DNA from: Paractinoplanes ovalisporus
GTDB lineage: Bacteria > Actinomycetota > Actinomycetes > Mycobacteriales > Micromonosporaceae
Reading direction: 5' to 3'
Length of the DNA stretch: 64,000 bases
Assembly (NCBI RefSeq): GCF_016834655.1
Contig: NZ_JAENHP010000031.1
Coordinates: forward strand, 1 to 64,000
A model generated the notes under the pieces. It worked only from the letters and a program-made list of their open reading frames with translations. It was not told where the DNA came from and did no database searches. Shown one piece after another: positions 17,506 through 26,220 of the stretch (positions within the stretch are counted from its first letter, which is position 1; every line of letters starts with the position of its first letter). A program made the translations under genes and the position numbers.

Positions 17506-17762
17506 CGCTTCTCGGCCCGGGCCCGCGCCTTGGCCGCCTCGACCTCGCGGTTCTTCGGCGGGGCGGTGGTGACCAGCTCTTCCAGCAGCTCGGCGGTGGC
17601 GGCGGCGACGGCCGCGACCGCCCGGTCGAACGCGGCCTGGTTGGCCTGCGACGGCCGGGTGGCGCCGGCGACCTTACGCACGTATTGCAGGGCGGCGGCG
17701 TGCACCTCGTCCCGCGTCGCGGGCGGTTCGAAGTTGTGCAGCTGGTGGATGTTGCGGCACAC
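17493..17762 (-). CDS. DUF2277 family protein
   Basis: 89 residues matching the DUF2277 pattern from its first residues (MCRNIHQLHNFEPPATRDEV), with ALQYVRKVAGATRPSQANQAAF and an Ala-rich helix. A small, probably cytoplasmic protein of unknown function that is widespread in actinobacteria. Its 3' end overlaps the 3' end of the gntR gene by 13 bp (convergent). Confidence 0.92.
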   Translation of the reverse strand: MCRNIHQLHNFEPPATRDEVHAAALQYVRKVAGATRPSQANQAAFDRAVAAVAAATAELLEELVTTAPPKNREVEAAKARARAEKRYAS

Positions 17763-17839
17763 GGCAGAGACCTCCGGGCGACGAGGAACGCGACGCCTGC
17801 CAAGCTACGCCACCCGTACGACGAAACTACGATGGATTC

Positions 17840-18223
17840 ATGGCGCACTGGTACGAGTCCTCCATCGACCGGCAACTGCGTGAGGCCACCGAACGCGGCG
17901 AGTTCGACGACCTGCCCGGAAAGGGCAAACCTCTGCGCGGCCACGGCGGGGAGTACGAGGAGGACTGGTGGGTCAAGGACTGGCTGGAGCGTGAGGGCGC
18001 GACGGCCGGCGTCATCCCGCCCACGCTCGCCCTGCGCCGCGAGACCGAAGACCTCGAGAAGAAGGTCGGCAACCTGCGCACCGAACGCGAGGTGCGTGAC
18101 TACGTGACCGCCCTCAACGAGCGGATCCACGACGCGACGGTCGGACGCATGGACGGCCCACCGGTCATCCTGCGCCCGTTCGACCCCGAAGCGGTGGTCG
18201 AAGCGTGGCGGTCACGACGCTGA
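17840..18223 (+). CDS. DUF1992 (DnaJ-homologue subfamily C member 28-like) protein
   Basis: 127 residues with the DUF1992 signature: WYESSIDRQLREATERGEFDDLPGKGKPL, WVKDWLERE, and a C-terminal LNERIHDA helix. Cytoplasmic, function unknown. No J-domain is present despite the family name. It ends 20 bp from the convergent DUF6114 gene, and the junction carries a short duplicated GGTCACGACGCTG word. Confidence 0.9.
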   Translation: MAHWYESSIDRQLREATERGEFDDLPGKGKPLRGHGGEYEEDWWVKDWLEREGATAGVIPPTLALRRETEDLEKKVGNLRTEREVRDYVTALNERIHDATVGRMDGPPVILRPFDPEAVVEAWRSRR

Positions 18224-18243
18224 GGCGGCACCGCGCACCCCGG

Positions 18244-19716
18244 TCACGACGCTGCGGTCAACTTCTCGCGGATGTCGAGCGGATCGGCCGTCAGAACGTC
18301 GCACCGTACGTACGCCAATTTGATCGTGACGTTGGTGAACCAGAGCACCGGCAACGTCAGCGGCGGCGGCGACTCCGGAGTGAAGGTCACCGGGATCAGG
18401 CCGAACAGGTTGCCCTTGAACTCCGGCGTATAGAACCGCACGTTGCCGTCGGTGACCAGCTCGTTGCTCTTGATGACGGTCTGTGCCCGTCCAGGCTCGT
18501 TCATGGTCAGCGTGAACGGCTTGTTCACGGCCTTGTCCATGCTGAACTTGAGCGCCTTGAAGCTGCCCTTGGCCGTCGGCATGTCGACCACCCCGCCGTA
18601 CGTCGACTCGTACATGGTCAGCGAGTCGACCTTCATCACGCCCGGCTCGACCGCGACCCGCGGGATGTCGTCGGCGCTCGCCACCTTGTCCATCACGCGC
18701 GGGCCGAGGCAGGGGATCTCCTCCACCGAGGCCGAGGCCGAGGCCGAAACCGGGGCACTGGACCGGGCGGCCTTCGAGGACGAGGCGGACGCGGACGGAG
18801 AGGGGGCCGCAGGCAAAGGGTTCTTCGACGGCGTCGGCGACGCGCTCGGAGCCGGTGATTCCTTGTCACCGATGCCGAGCAGATCGCCCACGCCGTCGAA
18901 GAAGTCCCCGATCCCGTCGAGGATCGGGTTGCCGGTGCCCTCGTCCTCCGCGCCCGGCGAAGCGGACGCGGAGGACGAAGGGGCTGCGGACTTCGAACCC
19001 CCGCCGGGCTTGGAATCGCCGGGAGCCGCGGGGGTCGGCTCGAGCGACTCGCGGCCCGAGGGGGATGCCGCCGAGGAGGCCGGCGCCGACGGTGTCTCCG
19101 AGGTGCGGGACGGAAGCCCCTCGGGACACTCCTCGGCGCGGGCCGGAAGACTGGAACCGGCCACCAGCACGCTGCCGGTCACCGCGGTCACCAGCAGCAC
19201 GATCGAAAGCGCCCGCGGGTTCTTGAAGCGCCCGTCGTTCATGCCCGGGATGATCGTGCTGTCGCCCAGTTGTGTGGAGCGGCGTACCTGCTGGTCGCGG
19301 TCGGTGCGCACGGGCTCGTCGTCAGGGTCCGGGCCGTCAGTCGGCGGGGCCGGCCGGACCCGGGGTGGCCCCCAGGCGATGACCAGCGCCCCGCCGACGA
19401 TCCCGAGCAGCATGCCGACGAAGAAGCCGCCGAGGTTGAGCCCGAGGAACGTGTAGAGCGCGGTGAGCAGGCCGATGATGCCGTAGAAGACGCGCTGGGC
19501 CGGGCTGAACCAGCTGAGCAGGCCGCAGAGCAGCAGCAACATCGGCAGCAGATAGGAGAGGAAGCCCTGCGGGCCGAGGTGCACCTCGAGGTTCCCGAGG
19601 TTCATGTTGGCGGTGTAGAGCAGTTCTAGCGCCGCCAGCACGAGGAAGAAGCCGCCCCAGAACGGCCGCCTGCGCCGCCACCGCCGGAACCTGCTCCAGA
19701 AACTGTCCTGAGCCAC
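18244..19716 (-). CDS. DUF6114 domain membrane protein
   Basis: About 490 residues from GTG 19716, preceded by GGAAGG at good spacing; a TTG at 19722 is closer to it. The N-terminal third has four hydrophobic helices (about residues 20-115) typical of DUF6114. A further hydrophobic segment follows near 175, then a Pro/Ser/Ala-rich linker, then a soluble C-terminal domain (about 335-490) with paired cysteines. It lies downstream of DUF6230 on the same strand, a pair seen together in streptomycetes and relatives. Function unknown; older 'cholesterol esterase' labels are not supported by any motif I can see. Confidence 0.88.
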   Translation of the reverse strand: MAQDSFWSRFRRWRRRRPFWGGFFLVLAALELLYTANMNLGNLEVHLGPQGFLSYLLPMLLLLCGLLSWFSPAQRVFYGIIGLLTALYTFLGLNLGGFFVGMLLGIVGGALVIAWGPPRVRPAPPTDGPDPDDEPVRTDRDQQVRRSTQLGDSTIIPGMNDGRFKNPRALSIVLLVTAVTGSVLVAGSSLPARAEECPEGLPSRTSETPSAPASSAASPSGRESLEPTPAAPGDSKPGGGSKSAAPSSSASASPGAEDEGTGNPILDGIGDFFDGVGDLLGIGDKESPAPSASPTPSKNPLPAAPSPSASASSSKAARSSAPVSASASASVEEIPCLGPRVMDKVASADDIPRVAVEPGVMKVDSLTMYESTYGGVVDMPTAKGSFKALKFSMDKAVNKPFTLTMNEPGRAQTVIKSNELVTDGNVRFYTPEFKGNLFGLIPVTFTPESPPPLTLPVLWFTNVTIKLAYVRCDVLTADPLDIREKLTAAS

Positions 19717-19743
19717 CTGCAATTACCTTCCGGGAACGGGGAC

Positions 19744-19772
19744 GGGGCCCGCGGAACCACACCGCGAGCCCC
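19744..19772 (-). terminator. Intercistronic hairpin between the DUF6230 and DUF6114 genes
   Basis: An 11-bp stem with one mismatch (GGGGCCCGCGG pairing with CCGCGAGCCCC) sits in the 62-bp gap after the DUF6230 stop. It may attenuate or stabilise the shared transcript rather than end it completely. Confidence 0.5.
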
Positions 19773-19784
19773 GGAGTGCCGGGA

Positions 19785-20423
19785 TCAGCCCTGGTAGCAC
19801 TCTTTGCTGCTGTCGCCCAGGAAGAGCTTGAGGCTCATCCCGGTCAGCTTGAAGGTCGAGGCGGAGGTCATGTACGCCTTCTGCTTGAGCCCCACGATCG
19901 TCACGTCGCTGGCCTGCTGGCCGAACGAGCCGACCTCGCCGTGCTCCTTCTGCCCGTCGGCGGTGAGGGTGGAGGCGTCCTGGCCGATGTCGATGTTCTG
20001 GAAGGTGGCGTCGCCGCTCAGCTCGGACATGCCGATCAGCAGGTCGTCGGCCTCGGCCGGCTTGTCGGGGTCGGTGCCGGCCTCGATCCGCAGCACCACG
20101 GGCCCGGCCGCCACCGACTGGCACAGCTTGTAGATGTCGGCCGACTTGATCCCGGACATGGCCGCGACGACGTACTTCTGCCCGGTCGACTGCTGCACCT
20201 TCTCGGTCGGCAGCTGCTTGCTGTACTGGGTGAATCCCTCACCGACGAGGCGGTCGGCGGTGAGCTTGAACTGGGTGCCCGACACCGAGAAGCTGGCGGC
20301 CAGCGCGCCGTTGGCCAGGGCGACGACCAGACCTCCGGCGACCAGGGCGGGCACACCGACCGCGACGGCGAAACGACGCCAGTTGGTGCGTCCGTACTCC
20401 GGATCGCCTTGCGCATCCTTCAC
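19785..20423 (-). CDS. DUF6230 family protein
   Basis: 212 residues from a GTG with AGGAGG upstream. An N-terminal basic stretch, one membrane or signal segment (about 18-42) and a beta-rich extracytoplasmic domain with two cysteines (Cys near 127 and near the C-terminus) that may form a disulfide. Begins the DUF6230-DUF6114 pair. The repeated beta-pattern (FKLTADRLVGEGF, FKLTGMSLKLFLGD) is also found in the C-terminal domain of the neighbour, so the two may contact each other (inference). Function unknown. Confidence 0.9.
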   Translation of the reverse strand: MKDAQGDPEYGRTNWRRFAVAVGVPALVAGGLVVALANGALAASFSVSGTQFKLTADRLVGEGFTQYSKQLPTEKVQQSTGQKYVVAAMSGIKSADIYKLCQSVAAGPVVLRIEAGTDPDKPAEADDLLIGMSELSGDATFQNIDIGQDASTLTADGQKEHGEVGSFGQQASDVTIVGLKQKAYMTSASTFKLTGMSLKLFLGDSSKECYQG

Positions 20424-20802
20424 GGATCCTCCTCGTGACCGACAGGTCGGATCGCATCGAAGGCCGCCCCTGTCGTTCCGGGCGATGGCATGCAGTTCCG
20501 TCGATGCCGTCCATTAACGTGCGGGAAATGTTGCCGCTCCGGCCTCGCCGGGACAAGGGCTGGAGCTACTGGCAAGTAACTCAGGTCACAGGATCTCCGT
20601 AACTCCGAGTGACCAAAGCGGGCGTGACGGTTCGAATTCCTGGATCTATCAGGGCGGATCTATGTGTCACGTACACTGTGATGGTCACCACGTGTATAAG
20701 CGGACCGCTTTGTCACGGATCGGTAACGAAACCCAGCTGTCTCTCAGAAACCGGTGTTACCGACTTGGTCGACGACTGCGCGTGACGGCTGGAGGACCCT
20801 CG
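20424..20802. other. 379-bp divergent intergenic region with no gene
   Basis: Separates the DUF6230 gene (minus) from the penicillin-binding protein gene (plus), so it must hold two promoters. GC is lower than in coding DNA. A TATAAG (20695-20700) is a possible -10 element for the plus-strand gene, but I see no convincing -35 box. Several short GTCAC/GTGAC words near 20666-20690 could be operator halves. No ORF here looks real. Confidence 0.5.
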
Positions 20803-22890
20803 ATGAGCTCGCCAAACACCACCTCCAAACCAGGGGCGCTGGCCCGGCTCGGCGGAGTGCTGGTGCTGGTGGGTGTGCTCGTCGGGGTCTCGGCCATCCC
20901 GGTCGGCGCGGTGCTGGTGGCCGGCGCCCACTGGAGCGAGCAGCAGCGCGACGAGCTGCCGGCCCAGCTGCTCGACCCGCCGGCGGCCCAGCTGACCCGG
21001 GTCTACGCCAACGACGGCAAGACCCTGATCACCACCTTCTACGACGAGGACCGCCACGACGTCGCGCTGTCGCAGATCGCCCCGGTGATGCAGAAGGCGA
21101 TCGTCGCCGCCGAGGACACCCGCTTCTACGAGCACGGCGGGGTCGACCTCAAGGGGGTCGCCCGCGCCCTGGTCTCGGACGCGCGCAGCGGCACCGCCGA
21201 GCAGGGCGCGTCGACGTTGACCATGCAGCTGGTGCGCAACGTGCTCAAGGAGGACCCGACCCTCACGGCGGCCGAGCGGGCCGCGGCGACCCAGGACACG
21301 GCCGGCCGCAAACTGCGCGAGATCCAGTACGCGATCGAGCTCGAGTCACGGCTGAGCAAGCAGCAGATCCTGCGGAACTACCTGAACATCGTGTACTTCG
21401 GCGACGGGGCGTACGGGATCGAGGCCGCCGCCCGCCGCATCTTCGGGGTCAGCCCGGCCCGGCTCGACCTCGCACAGGCCGCCCTGATCGCCGGGATCGT
21501 GCAGTCGCCCGACGTCTACAACCCGATCGGTGGCGACAAGGCGCAGGCCAAGGTCCGCCAGACGTACGTGCTCAACGCGATGCTCAAGGCCGGCATGATC
21601 ACCCAGGCCCAGCACGACGCGGCGGTCAAGGAGAAGCTGACCTACTCGGGCGCGACCCAGCCCAACGGCTGCGTCGACGCCACCGGCACCACCGCCGGCT
21701 GGGGCTTCTTCTGCGACTACTTCGAGCGCTGGTGGGACACCCAGACCCAGTTCGGCGCGACCAGGACCGAACGGGAGAACGCGCTGCGCCGCGGCGGATA
21801 CACCGTGGTCACGACGCTCGACCCCGGCGTGCAGAAGGTCGCCGCCGAGCAGTCCCGCAAGGTCTACGGGCTCGACAACAAGAAGACCCTGCCGATCGCC
21901 GTGGTGCAGCCGGGCACGGGCAAGGTGCTGGCGCTAGCGGTCAACCGGCACTACGCGACCGGCGACTCGATCACCGACACGGTCAACCCGCTGATCAGCG
22001 GTGGGGGCGGGGTCAACGGCTACCCGTCCGGCTCGACCTTCAAGATGTTCACGATGCTGGCCGCGCTCGAGGCCGGCATGCCGCTGAGCACAGGCTTCGA
22101 CTCGCCGTCGAAACTGGTCACCGAGTGGTCCGACTCCGGCCCCGACAGCTGCGACGGCAGATACTGCCCGGGCAACGCCAACCCGGGCTGGATGGACGGC
22201 TACCGCACCATGTGGGACGGCTTCGGCCGGTCGGTGAACACGTACTTCGTGCATCTGGAGGAGCAGGTCGGCCCGGCCGCCGTGGTCGCCATGGCCAAAA
22301 AACTGGGCATCAGCTTCAGCGCCCCGGCCGACGCGAAAATGGCCGCCGACAGCGCGGACTCATGGGGCTCGTTCACCCTCGGCGTCATCGACACCACACC
22401 GCTCGAACTCGCCTCGGCCTACGCGGCCGTGGCCGCCGAGGGTGAATACTGCTCGCCGTTGCCGGTCGCCTCGATCACGGGCTCGGACGGCGCGAAGGTG
22501 ACCCTGCCCGGCAACTGTTCGCAGGTGCTCGACCCCGAGATCGCGCGGGCCGCCACCGACGCCGCCCGCTGCCCGGTCGGTCAGCAGAGCACGTTCGGAG
22601 AGTGCAACGGTGGCACCGCGACCCAGGTCGGCGACATCTTCGGCCGCCTCGACGTGGCCGGCAAGACCGGCAGCACCGAGGACAACCGGACCGAGACGTT
22701 TGTGGGCTTCACCCCGACCATGGCCGCGGCCGGCATCGCCAACGACCCGGCCAACCCGTCCGACCTGGTCGGCAGCGCGGTCGAGACGCGCGTGGTGACG
22801 GCGGTGGCCCGCACCCTGCGCGCCGCGGTCGGCGACGACGGATACGACGGTTTCACCCCGCCGAGCAGCCAGACCGCGTACGGCGGGTGA
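20803..22890 (+). CDS. Class A bifunctional penicillin-binding protein
   Basis: 695 residues from ATG with GGAGGA upstream. One N-terminal membrane helix (about 13-42), a glycosyltransferase domain with catalytic Glu104 (AAEDTRFYEHGG) and the QGASTLTMQLVRN motif, then a transpeptidase domain with Ser411 in STFK, SVN (from 477) and KTG (from 621). It polymerises lipid II and cross-links the stem peptides outside the membrane. No PASTA domains are visible. The gene stands alone. Confidence 0.96.
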   Translation: MSSPNTTSKPGALARLGGVLVLVGVLVGVSAIPVGAVLVAGAHWSEQQRDELPAQLLDPPAAQLTRVYANDGKTLITTFYDEDRHDVALSQIAPVMQKAIVAAEDTRFYEHGGVDLKGVARALVSDARSGTAEQGASTLTMQLVRNVLKEDPTLTAAERAAATQDTAGRKLREIQYAIELESRLSKQQILRNYLNIVYFGDGAYGIEAAARRIFGVSPARLDLAQAALIAGIVQSPDVYNPIGGDKAQAKVRQTYVLNAMLKAGMITQAQHDAAVKEKLTYSGATQPNGCVDATGTTAGWGFFCDYFERWWDTQTQFGATRTERENALRRGGYTVVTTLDPGVQKVAAEQSRKVYGLDNKKTLPIAVVQPGTGKVLALAVNRHYATGDSITDTVNPLISGGGGVNGYPSGSTFKMFTMLAALEAGMPLSTGFDSPSKLVTEWSDSGPDSCDGRYCPGNANPGWMDGYRTMWDGFGRSVNTYFVHLEEQVGPAAVVAMAKKLGISFSAPADAKMAADSADSWGSFTLGVIDTTPLELASAYAAVAAEGEYCSPLPVASITGSDGAKVTLPGNCSQVLDPEIARAATDAARCPVGQQSTFGECNGGTATQVGDIFGRLDVAGKTGSTEDNRTETFVGFTPTMAAAGIANDPANPSDLVGSAVETRVVTAVARTLRAAVGDDGYDGFTPPSSQTAYGG

Positions 22891-22930
22891 TTTACTCAGT
22901 ATCGGGGGGTTTCCTGCCGACATTAACCGT

Positions 22931-24220
22931 GTGACCGCCGCCTACGAGCAGCGACGCCTCGCCGCCCTGCACGAGTACGAGCTGCTCGACACTCCCGCGG
23001 GTGACGAGCTGGAGGCCGTGGTGCGGGTGGCGGCCATGGTGGCGGGTGTGCCCAACGCGACGCTCAACCTGATCGACGAGAACCGCCAGTGCCAGCTCAC
23101 CACCCACGGCTTCGAGGGTTCCGACACGGCCCGCTCCGACTCGATGTGCGCGGTGCGGTTCACCTCGGGCGAGGTCACCTATCTGCCCGACGCCAGCCTC
23201 GACCTCGCCTTCGCGTTCAACCCCTGGGTCACCGGCCTGCTCGGGCGTGTCCGGTTCTATTTCTCGGCGCCGCTGGTCACGCCGCAGGGCTACGCGCTGG
23301 GCTCGCTCTGCGTCTTCCACACCGAGCGCCATGAGCTCACCGACGAGCAGATCGACCGCCTCAAGGACCTGGCCCAGGTGATCCTGGCCCTGTTCGAGCG
23401 CCGCCGGCAGGCCCGGGCCAACGCCGAGCTGGCGGCCGAGGTGCGCGAACAGCACGAGCAGCTCGAGGTCGCGCACGCCGACCTGGGCCGGGCGCACGCC
23501 GAACGGGCGGCCACGATCGTCGAGCTGCGCCGCTCCAACTCCGAGCTGGAGCAGTTCGCCGGGGTGGTCAGCCACGACCTGGCCGCCCCGCTCACCGTGG
23601 TCAACGGCTATCTGGAGCTGATCGAGGAGCGGATCGCCCGCAACGACCCGGAGTCGGCGCGCTGGATCGCCGCCTCGACCCGCGCCGTGGGCCGGATGCA
23701 GCGCCTGATCACCTCGCTGCTCACCTATGCCCGGGCCGGTCACGCGCCCTGCCGACCCGAGCCGACCAAGCTCGGCGACCTGGTCGACCAGGCCCTCAAC
23801 GACCTGCGCGGCAGCCGGGACGGGGCGACCGTGGAGGTGCCGCCCGACCTGCCGGTGATCGAGGCCGACCCGACCCTGATCCGCCAGCTGCTGCAGAACC
23901 TGCTGGGCAACGCGCTCAAGTACCGCCGCCCCGACCGGCCCTGCCACATCGAGGTCAGCGCGCGGCCCGACGGCGAGCAGTGGCGCATCGCGGTCGCCGA
24001 CAACGGCCTGGGCATCCCCAAGGCCCAGCGGGAACGGGTCTTCGAGATGTTCACCCAGGTCGACCCGGCCTCCGGCCAGGGCCACGGCGTCGGCCTGTCC
24101 ACCTGTCAGCGGATCGTCGACCGGCACGGCGGCCGGATCGTGGCGGCCGAGACACCCGGCGGCGGGACGACGGTGGTCTTCACCCTGCCGATGAGAACCC
24201 GCGCGGCGGCGCCGTCATGA
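22931..24220 (+). CDS. GAF-domain sensor histidine kinase
   Basis: 429 residues from GTG. An N-terminal GAF domain (about 20-155) of the type found in cytoplasmic GAF kinases (ALHEYELLDTPAGDELEAVV, SDSMCAV), a coiled coil (160-205), a DHp domain with His215 (GVVSHDLAAPLTVV) and an HATPase domain (NLLGNALKYR, DNGLGIP, GHGVGLSTC). No membrane segment, so it is soluble. Overlaps the next kinase gene (ATGA). No response regulator is adjacent, so it is an orphan or feeds the neighbouring kinase. Confidence 0.93.
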   Translation: MTAAYEQRRLAALHEYELLDTPAGDELEAVVRVAAMVAGVPNATLNLIDENRQCQLTTHGFEGSDTARSDSMCAVRFTSGEVTYLPDASLDLAFAFNPWVTGLLGRVRFYFSAPLVTPQGYALGSLCVFHTERHELTDEQIDRLKDLAQVILALFERRRQARANAELAAEVREQHEQLEVAHADLGRAHAERAATIVELRRSNSELEQFAGVVSHDLAAPLTVVNGYLELIEERIARNDPESARWIAASTRAVGRMQRLITSLLTYARAGHAPCRPEPTKLGDLVDQALNDLRGSRDGATVEVPPDLPVIEADPTLIRQLLQNLLGNALKYRRPDRPCHIEVSARPDGEQWRIAVADNGLGIPKAQRERVFEMFTQVDPASGQGHGVGLSTCQRIVDRHGGRIVAAETPGGGTTVVFTLPMRTRAAAPS

Positions 24221-26220
24221 TCTTCGAGCGGTTCGCGTTCACGAGGCTGAAGTACCGGGTGGCCGGCGGGTTCGTCGTGCTGCTCCTGCTCTTCCTGGCG
24301 CTGATCGTCGCCCACTTCGTGGTGAGCGAGCGGGAACGCGTCCAGCACGAGGAGCGCGCCTCCCGGATCGACACCGCCCGCGACACCAACCGGGCCGTGC
24401 TGCAGTACATGACCGACGCCGAGACCGGGATCCGCGGCTTCCAGATCACCGGCGACACGGCGTTCCTCCAGCCCTACGCCAGCGGGCGGTCCGGCGCGTT
24501 CAGCGCGATCGAACGGCTCACGGCCGACCCGCTCGACGCCGAGACCGCTCGGCTGCTCCAGGTGGAGCGGCAGGCGGCCGAGGGCTGGCTCTACGGCTAC
24601 GCCATCCCGATCGTCAACGCCGGGGTGCCCGACACCGACGCCCGTCGGGCGGCCCGCGGCAAGGATCTCTTCGACACCCTCCGTACGGCCAACGCCGATG
24701 TCTTCGCCGCGGTCGAGAACTACGAGGAACGGGTCGGGGACAGCGAGCGTCTCGGCGCCGCCTTCTCCACGTTGCTGTTCGCACTCCTCGCCTCGCTGGT
24801 CGTGGCGGCCGGCCTCGGCCTGGCCATGTTGCACCAGCGGCACCTTCTGGTGCCGCTCGAGCACATCCGGCTCACGCTGCGCCGCCTCGCCGACGGCGAC
24901 CTGACCGCCCGTGCCGTGCCCTCCGGCCCGGGTGAGCTGCGGGCCGTGGCCGGCACCCTCAACGACCTGGCCGGCGAGACCGAGCGGCTGATCAGCGCCG
25001 AGAAGGCCCGGGTGGCCCGCAGCGAACTGCGCCACGCGGTCACCGTGCAGCTGCAGGAGGACCAGGATCCGCCGGAGACCGGCCGGCGGATCGCCGAGAT
25101 GATCGGCGCGACGCTCGGCGCCGCGGCCGTGCACAGCCGGATCACCATCCAGGCCGGGGTCCCGATCGAGGTCACCTGGCCGGCGTCGGCCGAACCGCTC
25201 GACCCCTCGATCGCCGAGCAGGCCCGCTCGTGCGCCCCCGGCGGCTCGCTGCGCCCGGCCGGACTGCCGGGCGGGCTGGTGATCCCGCTCAGCGGCGACG
25301 CGGGCTGCCCGCCGGGCCTGATCTGCCTGGTGCGCCCCGACCGGCCGGCCTGGTCGGAGGAGGAGCGCCGGCTGCTGATCGGCCTGGCCCGCGAGATCGA
25401 CCACGCGGCCCACCAGGAGCGGCTGCGGCTGCGCCAGGCCCGCCTCATCAACGAACTGCGGGTCCTCGACGAGCAGAAGGACGTCTTCGTCGCGACCGTC
25501 ACCCACGAGCTGCGCACGCCCCTGACCAGCATCCTGGGCTACAGCGAGATGCTGGTCGAGGACGAGGAGCACGCGATCGGCCTGTCGCTGGTGCAGAAGC
25601 GCGGCGTCGAGGCGATCCTGCGCAACGCCCACCGGCTCGAGGACACGGTGACCGACCTGCTGCTGCTCGACCGCACCAACGACCGGATCGGCGCCGAGGC
25701 CGTGCCGGTCGACCTGGCCCGCGTGGTCACCGACGTGCACACGACGCTGGGTGTCGCCGTCCGCGCCAAGAACCAGGCCTGTCAGCTCTCGACCGAGCCG
25801 GCCTGGGTGCGCGGCGACGCCGTGCAGCTGGAACGGGCCGTGCGCAACCTGCTCGACAACGCCGTCAAGTTCACCCCGTCCGGCGGCCACCTGGAATGCC
25901 GCCTGACCTGCACCGACGATCGGGCCGTGGTGACCGTGACGGACACCGGCATCGGGATCCCGGCCGACGACCTGCCCGGCCTGTTCACCCCGTTCCACCG
26001 GGCCGCCAACGCGATGGATCAGGCCGTGCAGGGCAACGGGCTGGGCCTGGCGATCGTGCGCAACATCGTCAACGACCACGGCGGCACCGTCACCGCCCGT
26101 TCCGAGCTGGGCGTCGGCACCACCTTCACGCTGACGCTGCCCCGGATTCCCGATCGGACCGAGCCGCCGGTCCTCCAGGCGTCGCCGGCTGGAGCGCCGA
26201 CCAGATCCGGTCACGGGTGA
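24217..26220 (+). CDS. CHASE3-HAMP sensor histidine kinase
   Basis: 667 residues. A membrane helix (about 15-35), CHASE3 extracytoplasmic domain (36-180), second helix (182-205), HAMP (206-262), a GAF-like segment (about 270-400), a DHp domain with His430 (FVATVTHELRTPLTS) and HATPase (NLLDNAVKF, DTGIGIP, GNGLGLAIV). It is translationally coupled to the GAF kinase, which suggests joint signalling. The last 95 bp overlap the convergent molybdenum hydroxylase gene. Confidence 0.93.
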   Translation: MIFERFAFTRLKYRVAGGFVVLLLLFLALIVAHFVVSERERVQHEERASRIDTARDTNRAVLQYMTDAETGIRGFQITGDTAFLQPYASGRSGAFSAIERLTADPLDAETARLLQVERQAAEGWLYGYAIPIVNAGVPDTDARRAARGKDLFDTLRTANADVFAAVENYEERVGDSERLGAAFSTLLFALLASLVVAAGLGLAMLHQRHLLVPLEHIRLTLRRLADGDLTARAVPSGPGELRAVAGTLNDLAGETERLISAEKARVARSELRHAVTVQLQEDQDPPETGRRIAEMIGATLGAAAVHSRITIQAGVPIEVTWPASAEPLDPSIAEQARSCAPGGSLRPAGLPGGLVIPLSGDAGCPPGLICLVRPDRPAWSEEERRLLIGLAREIDHAAHQERLRLRQARLINELRVLDEQKDVFVATVTHELRTPLTSILGYSEMLVEDEEHAIGLSLVQKRGVEAILRNAHRLEDTVTDLLLLDRTNDRIGAEAVPVDLARVVTDVHTTLGVAVRAKNQACQLSTEPAWVRGDAVQLERAVRNLLDNAVKFTPSGGHLECRLTCTDDRAVVTVTDTGIGIPADDLPGLFTPFHRAANAMDQAVQGNGLGLAIVRNIVNDHGGTVTARSELGVGTTFTLTLPRIPDRTEPPVLQASPAGAPTRSGHG

